Positions 18,011-26,800 of a stretch of DNA of 37,109 nt are shown piece after piece. The notes beneath the pieces are model-generated. The model did no database searches. It was not told the origin of the DNA and worked only from the letters and a program-made list of their open reading frames with translations. Source of the DNA: Phenylobacterium parvum (lineage in GTDB: Bacteria > Pseudomonadota > Alphaproteobacteria > Caulobacterales > Caulobacteraceae); contig JAPOKE010000009.1 in the NCBI GenBank assembly GCA_029977805.1, positions 1-37,109 on the forward strand, in the 5' to 3' direction. Made by a program: the position numbers and the translations under genes. The first letter of the stretch is position 1. The number at the start of each line of letters is the position of its first letter.

Positions 18011-18966
18011 TCGGCCTGTCCCAGGTCTACGCCCTGGCGGGCCTCGTCTTCGCCGGCTTCGCGGTGATGAGCCTGCGCGACGCCGCCAATCCGCGCCGGC
18101 GCCGCAACGCCCTCTTCTGGGGGCTCTTCGCCCTGTCCTTCCTCGCAGGCGACCACCTGGGGGACCTCGGCAACGGCGTGCTCGTCCTCGCCATGGCCCT
18201 GGCCGCGGCCCTTGGCCTGGGGCGCAGCGGGACGTCGGCGGACGATGCGGAGGCGCGGGCGGCATCGGCCCGCACCCATGGCCTGCGCCTCTTCCTTCCC
18301 GCCCTCCTGGTCCCGGTCATCGTGTTGGCCGGCAGCCTCGGCGTGCGCCATGGCGGGGCGATAGCGGCGGCCCTGGTGGACCCGAAGCAGGCGACCCTCG
18401 TCTCCCTCAGCCTCGCGGCCCTGGTGGTCGCGGCCCTGTCGGTGCGGCTCTTCCGGCAGCCCGTCCTCGCGCCCCTGACGGAGGGGCTGCGCCTCGCCGA
18501 CACGGTGGGCTGGATGGCCCTGCTGCCGCAGATGCTGGCGGCCCTGGGCGCCGTCTTCGCCCTCGCCGGGGTCGGGACCGTGGTCGGCGAGACGGTGACC
18601 CGGGTCTTCCCCATGGACACCCGGCTGGCGGCGGTGGCGGTCTACTGCCTGGGCATGGCGGGCTTCACCGTGCTGATGGGCAACGCCTTCGCCGCCTTCC
18701 CCGTGATGACCGCGGGCGTGGCCCTGCCGGTCCTGGTCAAGGTCTATGGCGGCGACCCCGCCGCCATCTGCGCCATCGGCATGCTCTCCGGCTTCTGCGG
18801 CACCCTGCTGACGCCCCTGGCGGCCAATTTCAACCTGGCGCCCGCCGCCCTGCTTGACCTGGACGACCGTTTCGCCGTCATCCGGGCGCAGGCGCCGACC
18901 GCCGTGGTCCTCCTGCTCGTCAATACGGTCCTGATGCATGTCCTCGCCTTCCCGGCTCACCCCTGA
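18007..18966 (+). CDS. DUF979 membrane protein (putative 5-oxoproline transporter subunit)
   Basis: 319 residues with about eight hydrophobic segments. Landmarks are YALAGLVFAGFAVMSLRDA, FLAGDHLGDLGNGVLVLAM, MGNAFAAFPVMTAGVALPVL and MLSGFCGTLLTPLAANFNLAP, the last with the small-residue-rich re-entrant look of secondary transporters. It is the partner of DUF969. GTG 18007 overlaps TGA 18008-18010 as GTGA, so translation is coupled; the ORF-track start at 17236 is an out-of-gene extension. The C-terminus overlaps the DUF2891 gene by 29 bases. Confidence 0.85.
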   Translation: MIGLSQVYALAGLVFAGFAVMSLRDAANPRRRRNALFWGLFALSFLAGDHLGDLGNGVLVLAMALAAALGLGRSGTSADDAEARAASARTHGLRLFLPALLVPVIVLAGSLGVRHGGAIAAALVDPKQATLVSLSLAALVVAALSVRLFRQPVLAPLTEGLRLADTVGWMALLPQMLAALGAVFALAGVGTVVGETVTRVFPMDTRLAAVAVYCLGMAGFTVLMGNAFAAFPVMTAGVALPVLVKVYGGDPAAICAIGMLSGFCGTLLTPLAANFNLAPAALLDLDDRFAVIRAQAPTAVVLLLVNTVLMHVLAFPAHP

Positions 18967-19954
18967 GATCGCCGCCGGCTTCGCCCGGATCGCCCTCGGG
19001 CACGTCACCCGGCCCTGGCCCTACAAGCTGGACCAGGTGCTCGCCGGCGAGGACGACCTGGCGACGCCCCGCCGCCTGCATCCCATCTTCTTCGGCAGCT
19101 TCGACTGGCATTCCTGCGTCCACGGATACTGGACCCTTGCGGCGGTGCGCCGCCGCTTCCCCGACCATCCCGTCGCCGCCGAGATCGACGCCCGCTTCAC
19201 CGCGGCCTTCACGGAAGACGCCGTGGAGGGCGAGCGCGCCTTCCTGCGCCGCCCCACGGCCCGGGGCTTCGAACGACCCTATGGCTGGGCCTGGCTCCTC
19301 AAGCTGCAGGCCGAGCTCCTCCGGCTCGAGGGTCCCTGGGCGATGCGCCTCGCCCCCCTGGCCGCCGACTTCGCGGACCGGTTCCGGGCCCACCTGCCCC
19401 TCGCCGCCTATCCCGTCCGCACGGGGGTGCATTCCTCCACGGCCTTCGCCCTCGCCCTGGCCCTGGACTACGCCGAGGCGGCCGGCGACCGCGAACTCGG
19501 AGACCTGCTCTGCGCCAAGGCCCTGTCCTGGTACGCCCGGGACCGGGACTGCCAGGCCTGGGAGCCCTCCGGCGAGGACTTCCTGTCGCCCGCCCTGATG
19601 GAGGCCGAGTGCCTTCGCCGGGTGCTTCCCCGCGACGACTTCCGCGCCTGGTTCGCCGGCTTCCTGCCGCGGGCCGCCGAGGGCGCGCCCGCCAGCCTCT
19701 TCACCCCCGCCAGCGTCAGCGACCGCAGCGACGGCAAGATCGCCCACCTCGACGGCCTCAACCTGTCGAGGGCCTGGTGCTGGCGGAACATCGCCGCCGC
19801 CCATGCCCCCGGGGATCCCGTCGCGGAGGCCGCCCGCGCCGCCGCCGGGATCCACCTCGAGGCGAGCCTGCCGCACGTGGCCGGCGACTACATGGGCGAG
19901 CACTGGCTGGCCAGCTTCGCCCTGCTGGCCCTCACCGCGGGAGAGGCGGCGTGA
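18938..19954 (+). CDS. DUF2891 family protein
   Basis: 338 residues, soluble, no signal peptide. Conserved-looking blocks are HPIFFGSFDWHSCVHGYW, PTARGFERPYGWAWLLKL, TGVHSSTAFAL, AWEPSGEDFLSPALMEAE and DRSDGKIAHLDGLNLSRAW. The many Trp, His and acidic residues and the all-helical look suggest an alpha/alpha-barrel hydrolase, but function is unknown. DUF2891 genes are often beside DUF969/DUF979 (from memory). ATG 18938 lies inside the end of the DUF979 gene (29-base overlap); starting MSSPSRLTPEIAAGFARIAL agrees with the expected family N-terminus. The stop overlaps the sulfotransferase GTG. Confidence 0.85.
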   Translation: MSSPSRLTPEIAAGFARIALGHVTRPWPYKLDQVLAGEDDLATPRRLHPIFFGSFDWHSCVHGYWTLAAVRRRFPDHPVAAEIDARFTAAFTEDAVEGERAFLRRPTARGFERPYGWAWLLKLQAELLRLEGPWAMRLAPLAADFADRFRAHLPLAAYPVRTGVHSSTAFALALALDYAEAAGDRELGDLLCAKALSWYARDRDCQAWEPSGEDFLSPALMEAECLRRVLPRDDFRAWFAGFLPRAAEGAPASLFTPASVSDRSDGKIAHLDGLNLSRAWCWRNIAAAHAPGDPVAEAARAAAGIHLEASLPHVAGDYMGEHWLASFALLALTAGEAA

Positions 19955-21960
19955 CCGAGGCCAGCCTCGACGCCGCGATCCGCCAGGGCCTGGGCCTCCT
20001 GGCGGCCCGGCCGGACCTCGCCGAGGCGCAGGCGCAGGAGATCCTCGCGGTCGTCCCCGGCCACCCGGCGGGCCTCCTCATGCGCGGCGCCGCCCGCCGC
20101 AGGATGGGCCGGTCCACCGAGGCCCTCGGGGACCTGGCGCCCCTGGCTGCGTCCCAGCCGACCTGGCCGCCCGCCCACCTGGAGCTTGGACTGGCCCGGG
20201 GCGAAGCCGGTGATCCCCGCGGGGCGGTGGAGGCCCTGTCCCGCGCGGTGGCCCTGGACGCCGGCCTGGTCGAGGGCTGGACCGCGCTGGGCGTCCAGCA
20301 CCGCCTCCTGGGACATGTCGCCGCCGCAGAGCGCGCCGAGGCCCGCGCCCTCAGCGCCGCAACCCGCGATCCGGGCCTTCTGGAGGCGGGCGCGGCCCTC
20401 AACGAGGGCCGGCTGGCGGTGGCCGAACACCTCCTGCGGGACCGGCTGAAGGCCCGGCCGGACGACCCGCCGGCCCTGCGCATGCTGGCGGAGACCGCCA
20501 CCCGGCTCGGCCGCTACGAGGACGCCGAGGCCCTTCTCAGGCGCTGCCTGGAGCTGACGCCAGGCTTCATCCCCGCCCGCCACAACCTCGCCGTGGCCCT
20601 CTACCGCCAGACCCGGGCCGCCGAGGCCCTCGCCGAGACGGAGGTCCTCCTGCGGGCCGATCCCCGGCATCCGGGCTACCGCAACCTCCAGGCCGCCGCC
20701 CTCGGCCAGCTGGGGGAGTACCCCCGCGCCATCGCGGTGTTCGAGAGCCTGCTCGCCGACTTCCCCGTCCAGCCCAAGGGCTGGATGAGCTATGGCCATG
20801 CGCTCAAGACGGTGGGGCGGCAGGACGACGCCGTCGCCGCCTACCGGCGCGCCATCGGCCTCGCCCCCGGCCTTGGCGAGGCCTGGTGGAGCCTGGCCAA
20901 CCTCAAGACCTTCCGCTTCGCCCCGGCTGACCTGGACGCCATGCGTCGGGCCCTCGCCGGCGACGGACTGTCAGACGAGGACCGCTTCCACCTCGACTTC
21001 GCCCTCGGCAAGGCCCTGGAGGACGCCGGCGAGGACGAGGCCGCCTTCGCCGCCTACAGCCGCGGGAACGCCCTGCGCCGGATGGGCCTGGACTATGACG
21101 CGGAGGAGACCCACCGCCACCTGGTGCGCTCGCGCGCCCTCTTCACCCCCGGGTTCTGGGCGGCGCGGGAAGGGTGGGGCTGTCCCTCGCCCGACCCGGT
21201 CTTCATCCTGGGCCTGCCCCGGGCCGGCTCGACCCTGGTCGAGCAGATCCTCGCCAGCCATCCCCTCGTGGAGGGGACGATGGAGCTGCCCGACATGCCG
21301 GCCATCGCCAAGCGGCTGGGCGGCCGCACCCGGCGGGACCAGGACTCGGCCTATCCCGACATCCTCGAGGGCCTGGACGCCGACGCCTGCCGGGCCCTCG
21401 GCGAAGAATACCTTGCCCGCACCGCGCCCCAGAGGAAGACCGGCCGGCCCTTCTTCATCGACAAGATGCCCAACAACTTCGCCCATGTCGGCCTGATCCG
21501 GCTGATCCTTCCCCGGGCCAAGATCATCGATGCGCGGCGCCATCCCCTGGGATGCTGCTTCTCGGGCTTCAAGCAGCACTTCGCCCGCGGCCAGGCCTTC
21601 ACCTACGACCTCACGGACCTCGGCCGGTACTATGCCGACTATGTCGACCTCATGGCGCACTTCGACCGGGTCCTGCCCGGCGCGGTCCACCGGGTGATCT
21701 ACGAGCGCATGGTGGCGGACCCCGAGGCGGAGGTCCGGGCCCTCCTGGCCTATTGCGGGCTCGACTTCGACCCGGCGTGCCTGAGGTTCTACGAGAACGA
21801 CCGCGCCGTCCGCACCGCCAGTTCCGAGCAGGTCCGGCGGCCCATCTTCACCGAGGGGCTCGACCAGTGGCGGCGCTTCGAGCCCTGGCTCGGCCCGCTC
21901 AAGGCGGCGCTGGGACCGGCGCTGGAGGCCTATCCTGAGGCGCCTGCGCCACAGGAATGA
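19951..21960 (+). CDS. TPR-repeat sulfotransferase
   Basis: 669 residues from GTG 19951, which overlaps the previous TGA as GTGA. Residues 1 to about 400 are tandem TPR helices (repeats around PGHPAGLLMRGAARRRMGR, GRYEDAEALLRRCLELTPGF, GRQDDAVAAYRRAIGLAPGL). The C-terminal part (about 415-660) is a sulfotransferase with the PAPS 5-prime phosphosulfate loop GLPRAGSTLVEQIL and the 3-prime phosphate site DARRHPLGCCFSGF. It moves sulfate from PAPS to an unknown acceptor, with the TPR part probably binding a protein or oligosaccharide. No signal peptide. This architecture next to a TonB-dependent receptor is common in Caulobacterales and Sphingomonadales (from memory). The ORF-track start at 19609 is inside the DUF2891 gene. 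Confidence 0.88.
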   Translation: MTEASLDAAIRQGLGLLAARPDLAEAQAQEILAVVPGHPAGLLMRGAARRRMGRSTEALGDLAPLAASQPTWPPAHLELGLARGEAGDPRGAVEALSRAVALDAGLVEGWTALGVQHRLLGHVAAAERAEARALSAATRDPGLLEAGAALNEGRLAVAEHLLRDRLKARPDDPPALRMLAETATRLGRYEDAEALLRRCLELTPGFIPARHNLAVALYRQTRAAEALAETEVLLRADPRHPGYRNLQAAALGQLGEYPRAIAVFESLLADFPVQPKGWMSYGHALKTVGRQDDAVAAYRRAIGLAPGLGEAWWSLANLKTFRFAPADLDAMRRALAGDGLSDEDRFHLDFALGKALEDAGEDEAAFAAYSRGNALRRMGLDYDAEETHRHLVRSRALFTPGFWAAREGWGCPSPDPVFILGLPRAGSTLVEQILASHPLVEGTMELPDMPAIAKRLGGRTRRDQDSAYPDILEGLDADACRALGEEYLARTAPQRKTGRPFFIDKMPNNFAHVGLIRLILPRAKIIDARRHPLGCCFSGFKQHFARGQAFTYDLTDLGRYYADYVDLMAHFDRVLPGAVHRVIYERMVADPEAEVRALLAYCGLDFDPACLRFYENDRAVRTASSEQVRRPIFTEGLDQWRRFEPWLGPLKAALGPALEAYPEAPAPQE

Positions 21961-21980
21961 CCCTACGGTCAATCCGGATA

Positions 21981-22009
21981 TTGACAGCCCGTGCCCGCGG
22001 GCCGGTTAT
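21981..22009 (+). promoter_or_regulatory. Possible promoter of the TonB-dependent receptor
   Basis: TTGACA at 21981-21986, a 17-base spacer and GGTTAT at 22004-22009. The -35 is perfect, the -10 weak (3 of 6). The spacer holds the palindrome GCCCGCGGGC (21993-22002), which could be a repressor site. It would give a leader of about 45 bases before ATG 22060. Confidence 0.35.
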
Positions 22010-22059
22010 CGCCGGATAGAGATTCGCGCCCGCCTGCCCTTCCTGACCTGGATTCCAAT

Positions 22060-24402
22060 ATGCTCCGCAAGACGTCCCCGGCCCGCCTGACCGCCATGCT
22101 CCTCGCCTCCACCATGCTCGCCGGCGTGTCTTCCGCCCGCGCGGCGGAGGAGGCCGCCTCGGTCGAGGAGCTGGTGGTGACGGCCCAGAAGCGGGCGGAG
22201 AACATCCAGGACGTGCCGGTGGCGGTGACGGCCCTGTCCACCCGCAAGCTCGAGGAGCTGCAGGTCCAGGGCTTCGACGACTATGTGAAGTTCCTGCCCA
22301 GCGTCGCCTACCAGAGCTCGGCGCCCGGCTTCTCCACGGTCTACATGCGCGGCGTCGCCTCCGGCGGGGATGGCAACCACTCCGGCTCCATGCCCAGCGT
22401 CGGGACCTACCTCGACGAGCAGCCCATCACCTCCATCGGCGGGGCGCTCGACCTGCATGTCTATGACGTCGCCCGGGTCGAGGCCCTCGCGGGCCCGCAG
22501 GGCACCCTCTACGGCGCCAGCTCGCAGGCCGGCACGATCAAGATCGTCACCAACCCGGCCGACCCGTCGGGCTTCTCGGCGGCCTACGACGTCGGCGTGA
22601 ACACTGTCAGCGACGGCGGCCCCGGCTATTCCCTCGAGGGCCTGGTCAACATCCCCCTGAACGACCGCATGGCGGTCCGCCTCGTCGCCTGGAACACCCA
22701 TGACGGCGGCTACATCGACAATGTGAAGGGCACGCGCACCTATCCGACCTCGGGCGTGACCATCAACAACAACGCCCTGGCCAAGGACGACTACAACGAG
22801 GTCGACACCTGGGGCGTGCGCATCGCGGGCCTGGTCGACCTGAACGAGAGCTGGACGATCCGGCCCACCTTCATGAGCCAGGACACCAAGGCCGACGGCA
22901 TCTTCGCCTACGACCGGACCCAGGGTCCGATGAAGGTCACCCACTATCTTCCGGAATCCGGGCACGACCGGTGGCACCAGGCTGCCCTGGCGGTCGAGGG
23001 CCGGATCGCCGACTTCGACCTCGTCGTCTCCTCGGCCTACATGGACCGCCGGATCGACACCCAGTCCGACTACACGGACTATTCCTTCTTCTACGACACC
23101 CTGTTCGGCTCCGGCGCCTACATCACGGACGCTGCGGGCAATGTGATCGACCCGACCCAGCGGATCACCGGGCGCGACCACTTCACCCGGGTGTCCAACG
23201 AAATCCGCCTGTCCTCGCCCCAGGACCAGCGCGTCCGCTTCGTGGTCGGCGCCTTCCAGCAGAGGCAGACCCACTTCATCGAGCAGAACTACCAGATCAA
23301 GGGGATCGGACCGGACATCACCGTCACCGGCTGGCCAGACACCCTCTGGCTGACCGAGCAGATGCGCATCGACCGGGACTACGCCGCCTTCGGCGAGGCC
23401 TACATCGACCTGACGGAGAAGCTGACCCTCACCCTTGGGATGCGCGCCTTCAAGACCGACAACTCCCTCGAGGGCTTCTTCGGCTTCAGCGACGGCTATT
23501 CCTCGCGCACCGGCGAGGCGGCCTGCTTCGCCCCGGGCAAGGTCGGCCGCGCGCCCTGCACCAACCTCGACAAGCGGGTGAAGGAGACCGGCCAGATCTA
23601 CAAGGTCAACCTCAACTACAAGTTGAGCGACGACAAGCTGGTCTACGCCACCTATTCCCAGGGCTTCCGCCCGGGCGGCATCAACCGGCGCTCGACCCTC
23701 GCGCCCTACGAGGCCGACTACCTCTACAACTACGAGCTGGGCTGGAAGACGGAGTGGGCCGACAACTCGATCCGGTGGAACGGCGCTGTCTTCTTCGAGA
23801 CCTGGAAGGACTTCCAGTTCTCCTTCCTGGGCGCCAACTCCTTCACCCAGATCCTCAACGCCGGCCAGGCGGAGATCAAGGGCGCGGAGACGGAGGTCAG
23901 CTGGGCTGCGCCCGTCCAGGGCCTCACCGTCACCGGCGGGGCCTCCTACACCGACGCCTACCTGACCGAGCCCTACTGCGGGACCACGGACGCCCAGGGA
24001 AAGCCGATCAAGAACTGTGCGACGCCCCAGGCGCCGTCCGGTACGGCCCTGCCCGTCACGCCCAAGCTCAAGGCCAACGCCCGGGTGCGCTACGAGTTCG
24101 ACCTGTCGGGCTTCGACGCCCACGTCCAGGCGGTCGGGGTCTACCAGGGCGAGGCCTGGCCTGACCTGCGGCTCGAGGAGCGGGGCATACTGGGCAAGCA
24201 GGACGCCTTTGGTTCGGTCGACGTCGCGGCGGGACTCGCCCGGGGCAACTGGCGCGCCGAGCTGACCATCAGCAACCTCTTCGACGAAGTCGGCGACAAG
24301 TATCGCTACGCCCAGTGCACGCCCACGGTCTGCGGCGGGCGGACCTATTCCGTGCCGATCCGGCCGCGCACCATCGGGCTGAGCTTCGGCCAGAAGTTCT
24401 AG
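22060..24402 (+). CDS. TonB-dependent receptor
   Basis: 780 residues. The signal peptide (MLRKTSPARLTAMLLASTML, cut near SARA-AEEA) is followed by the TonB box region VEELVVTAQKRAENIQDVPV, the plug (QGFDDYVKFLPSVAY, GPQGTLYGASSQAGTIKIVT) and a 22-strand barrel ending in the usual C-terminal Phe (LSFGQKF). It takes up a substrate across the outer membrane using TonB energy. QKRAENIQDVPVAVTAL is the sphingomonad/caulobacter broad-family form, which gives no clue to the ligand. ATG 22060 is chosen because the signal peptide starts there; the ORF-track start at 21991 adds a proline/arginine-rich leader overlapping the likely promoter. No clear Shine-Dalgarno is seen. Confidence 0.92.
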   Translation: MLRKTSPARLTAMLLASTMLAGVSSARAAEEAASVEELVVTAQKRAENIQDVPVAVTALSTRKLEELQVQGFDDYVKFLPSVAYQSSAPGFSTVYMRGVASGGDGNHSGSMPSVGTYLDEQPITSIGGALDLHVYDVARVEALAGPQGTLYGASSQAGTIKIVTNPADPSGFSAAYDVGVNTVSDGGPGYSLEGLVNIPLNDRMAVRLVAWNTHDGGYIDNVKGTRTYPTSGVTINNNALAKDDYNEVDTWGVRIAGLVDLNESWTIRPTFMSQDTKADGIFAYDRTQGPMKVTHYLPESGHDRWHQAALAVEGRIADFDLVVSSAYMDRRIDTQSDYTDYSFFYDTLFGSGAYITDAAGNVIDPTQRITGRDHFTRVSNEIRLSSPQDQRVRFVVGAFQQRQTHFIEQNYQIKGIGPDITVTGWPDTLWLTEQMRIDRDYAAFGEAYIDLTEKLTLTLGMRAFKTDNSLEGFFGFSDGYSSRTGEAACFAPGKVGRAPCTNLDKRVKETGQIYKVNLNYKLSDDKLVYATYSQGFRPGGINRRSTLAPYEADYLYNYELGWKTEWADNSIRWNGAVFFETWKDFQFSFLGANSFTQILNAGQAEIKGAETEVSWAAPVQGLTVTGGASYTDAYLTEPYCGTTDAQGKPIKNCATPQAPSGTALPVTPKLKANARVRYEFDLSGFDAHVQAVGVYQGEAWPDLRLEERGILGKQDAFGSVDVAAGLARGNWRAELTISNLFDEVGDKYRYAQCTPTVCGGRTYSVPIRPRTIGLSFGQKF

Positions 24403-24407
24403 GGGCC

Positions 24408-25334
24408 GTGACGCAGGGAGGATCGCCGGAAGCGGCGGCCTTCGCCCTGCGCGAGGGCCGGCTCGTCATCCTTCCCACCGAGACCGTCTACGGTCTGGCG
24501 GCGGACGCGGGGAACCCGCGCGCCGTGGCCTCGGTCTACGCCGCGAAGGGCCGCCCCGCCTTCAATCCCCTGATCGCCCACGTCGCCGACATCGACGCCG
24601 CCCGCCGGATCGCGGTCTTCGGCCCTGATGCGGAGATCCTCGCGGCGGCCTTCTGGCCGGGTCCGCTGACCCTGGTCCTGCCTGTCCAGCCCGGCGGCGC
24701 GGTCTGCGACCTCGCCCGGGCGGGCCTGGACACGGTGGCGGTAAGGGTCCCGGCCCATCCCCTTGCCCGCGCCGTGCTCGTGGCCTTTGGCGGACCCGTG
24801 GCCGCACCGTCTGCCAACCGGTCGGGCCGGCCGAGCCCCACCACCTTCGCCGCCGCCTGCGAGGAGACCGGCGACGCCGCCGAGGTCGCCCTGGACGGCG
24901 GCCCCTGCGAGGTCGGGCTGGAGTCCACCGTCGTCGCCCTGCTCGACACGCCGCGCCTCCTGCGCCCCGGCCGGGTGACCCGGGACCAGGTCGAGGCCCT
25001 GGTGGGGCCCCTCGCCGAGGCGGAGGCCGACGCGCGCCGTTCCCCGGGGCGGCTCACCCGGCACTACGCCCCCGAGGCGCCGGTCCGGCTGGACGCCCGC
25101 GACCTCCGGTCGGGGGAGGTCTACCTCGCCTTTGGGGACGCACCCGGGGACCCCGGCGTTCTCAACCTCAGTCCCTCGGGCGACCTCGTCGAGGCCGCCG
25201 CCAACCTCTTCGCCTTCCTCCGCGAGGCTGACGCCCGGCGTCCCGCCGGCATCGCCGTCGCCCCCATCCCGCACGAGGGCCTTGGCGAGGCGATCAATGA
25301 CCGGCTCCGGAGGGCCGCCGGCGCCATCGGATGA
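24408..25334 (+). CDS. tsaC: L-threonylcarbamoyladenylate synthase (Sua5/TsaC)
   Basis: 308 residues, the long Sua5 form. The YrdC domain has LPTETVYGLAADA, VYAAKGRPAFNPLI, FWPGPLTLVLP, VAVRVPAHPLAR and APSANRSGRPSPT. The C-terminal Sua5 domain begins at SPGRLTRHYAPEAPV. It makes threonylcarbamoyl-AMP from Thr, bicarbonate and ATP for the t6A37 modification of ANN-decoding tRNAs. The start is GTG 24408, only 5 bases after the TonB receptor stop, with just AGGGG in front. An ATG at 24315 inside the receptor gene would add 31 non-family residues. Its expression may depend on read-through from the receptor gene. Confidence 0.92.
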   Translation: MTQGGSPEAAAFALREGRLVILPTETVYGLAADAGNPRAVASVYAAKGRPAFNPLIAHVADIDAARRIAVFGPDAEILAAAFWPGPLTLVLPVQPGGAVCDLARAGLDTVAVRVPAHPLARAVLVAFGGPVAAPSANRSGRPSPTTFAAACEETGDAAEVALDGGPCEVGLESTVVALLDTPRLLRPGRVTRDQVEALVGPLAEAEADARRSPGRLTRHYAPEAPVRLDARDLRSGEVYLAFGDAPGDPGVLNLSPSGDLVEAAANLFAFLREADARRPAGIAVAPIPHEGLGEAINDRLRRAAGAIG

Positions 25335-25380
25335 GCGCGGCGCTCTGGCTTCCCGGACGCCAAGCGCCTACCTTCCCCGC

Positions 25381-26790
25381 ATGACCTCCGCACCTTCCGA
25401 CGCCGTCCTGGACCGGCTCAAGGCCCTCGTCGGGCCCGACGGCTGGACCGATGACCCGGAGATCCTTGCGCCGCGGCTTGTCGAGTGGCGCGACCGCTGG
25501 AGCGGCGCCACCCCCCTCATGCTCTCGCCGGCCTCGACGGAGGAGACCGCCGCCATCGTCAGGCTCTGTGCAGCCGAGGGCGCGCCCCTGGTGGTCCAGG
25601 GCGGCAATACCGGCCTTGTCGGCGGCCAGATCCCCCAGGGCGAGATCCTCCTGTCCACCCGCCGGATGCGCGCCATCCGGGACGTCGATCCCGTCGATGA
25701 CGTCCTCGTCGCCGAGGCCGGCGTCACCCTGGCCGAGGTCCAGGCGGCCGCCGAGGCGGCGGGGCGCCGCTTCCCCCTCAGCCTCGCCTCGGAAGGAAGC
25801 GCCACCCTCGGGGGGGTGATCTCCACCAACGCCGGGGGCGTGGCGGTGCTGAGGTTCGGGACTGCCCGGGACCTCGTCCTCGGCCTTGAGGCGGTGCTGC
25901 CCAGCGGAGAGGTCTGGCGGGGCCTCAGGCGCCTGCGCAAGGACAACACCGGCTACGACCTGCGGGGGCTCCTGTCGGGTGCGGAGGGCACCCTCGGCGT
26001 GGTCACCGCCGCCAGCGTCAAGCTGTTCCCGCGTCCCGCCGGCCGGGCCGTCGCCATGGTGGCGGTGGAGAGCCCTCAGGCGGCCCTCGACCTCCTGTCC
26101 CGCGCCCGCGGGGTCGCCGACGCCGGGCTTGAGGCCTTCGAGCTGATGGCCCGACAGGGGGTCGACTTCGCCCTGCGCAACATTCCCGGCCAAAGGGACC
26201 CCCTGTCCGGCGCCCCGCCCTGGCGGGTGCTGCTCGAGGTGGCTTCGCCGGACGCGGGCGGTGCGGGACGGCTGATGGAGACCCTCCTCACCGAGGCCTG
26301 TGCCGACGGGGTCGCGGGGGAGGCCGTCATCGCCGCCAGCCAGGCCCAGGCTGCGGCCTTCTGGTCCCTGCGTGAGAACCAGTCCGCCGCCCAGAAGCCC
26401 GAGGGGGCGACCTGGAAGCACGACATCTCGGTCCCGGTCAGCCAGGTCCCGCGCTTCCTGCACGAGGCCTCGACGGCCATGGCCGCCTTCGCGCCCGGGT
26501 GCCGGATCAGCGCCTTCGGCCATGTCGGCGACGGCAACATCCACTTCGACGTCCTGCGGCCCGAGGGCGGGGACGACGCCGCCCACCTCGCCCGGCGCGC
26601 CGAAGGCCAGGCCCGGGTCCATGACATCGCCATCGCCCTGGGCGGATCGGTCTCGGCCGAGCATGGCCTCGGAGTCATGAAGGCCGACGAGGCCCGCCGC
26701 CAGAAGGACCCCGCAGAGATCGCCCTGTTGTCCGCGATCCGCACCACCCTCGATCCGGGCCGCATCCTCAACCCGCGCGTGCTATTCTGA
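25381..26790 (+). CDS. FAD-linked 2-hydroxyacid dehydrogenase (D-2-hydroxyglutarate/D-lactate type)
   Basis: 469 residues. The PCMH FAD-binding domain (about 40-220) has VVQGGNTGLVGGQIPQGEI, SLASEGSATLGGVISTNAGG and GAEGTLGVVTAASVKLFPRP. The C-terminal catalytic domain carries the metal-binding FGHVGDGNIHFDV and SAEHGLGVMK. It oxidises a D-2-hydroxyacid to the 2-oxoacid with electrons going to FAD and then an electron-transfer flavoprotein or a quinone. It resembles D2HGDH and D-lactate dehydrogenases equally by eye. ATG 25381 starts a normal N-terminus; the ORF-track start at 25132 lies in tsaC. No strong ribosome site is visible. Confidence 0.9.
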   Translation: MTSAPSDAVLDRLKALVGPDGWTDDPEILAPRLVEWRDRWSGATPLMLSPASTEETAAIVRLCAAEGAPLVVQGGNTGLVGGQIPQGEILLSTRRMRAIRDVDPVDDVLVAEAGVTLAEVQAAAEAAGRRFPLSLASEGSATLGGVISTNAGGVAVLRFGTARDLVLGLEAVLPSGEVWRGLRRLRKDNTGYDLRGLLSGAEGTLGVVTAASVKLFPRPAGRAVAMVAVESPQAALDLLSRARGVADAGLEAFELMARQGVDFALRNIPGQRDPLSGAPPWRVLLEVASPDAGGAGRLMETLLTEACADGVAGEAVIAASQAQAAAFWSLRENQSAAQKPEGATWKHDISVPVSQVPRFLHEASTAMAAFAPGCRISAFGHVGDGNIHFDVLRPEGGDDAAHLARRAEGQARVHDIAIALGGSVSAEHGLGVMKADEARRQKDPAEIALLSAIRTTLDPGRILNPRVLF

Positions 26791-26800
26791 GAGTCGCACC

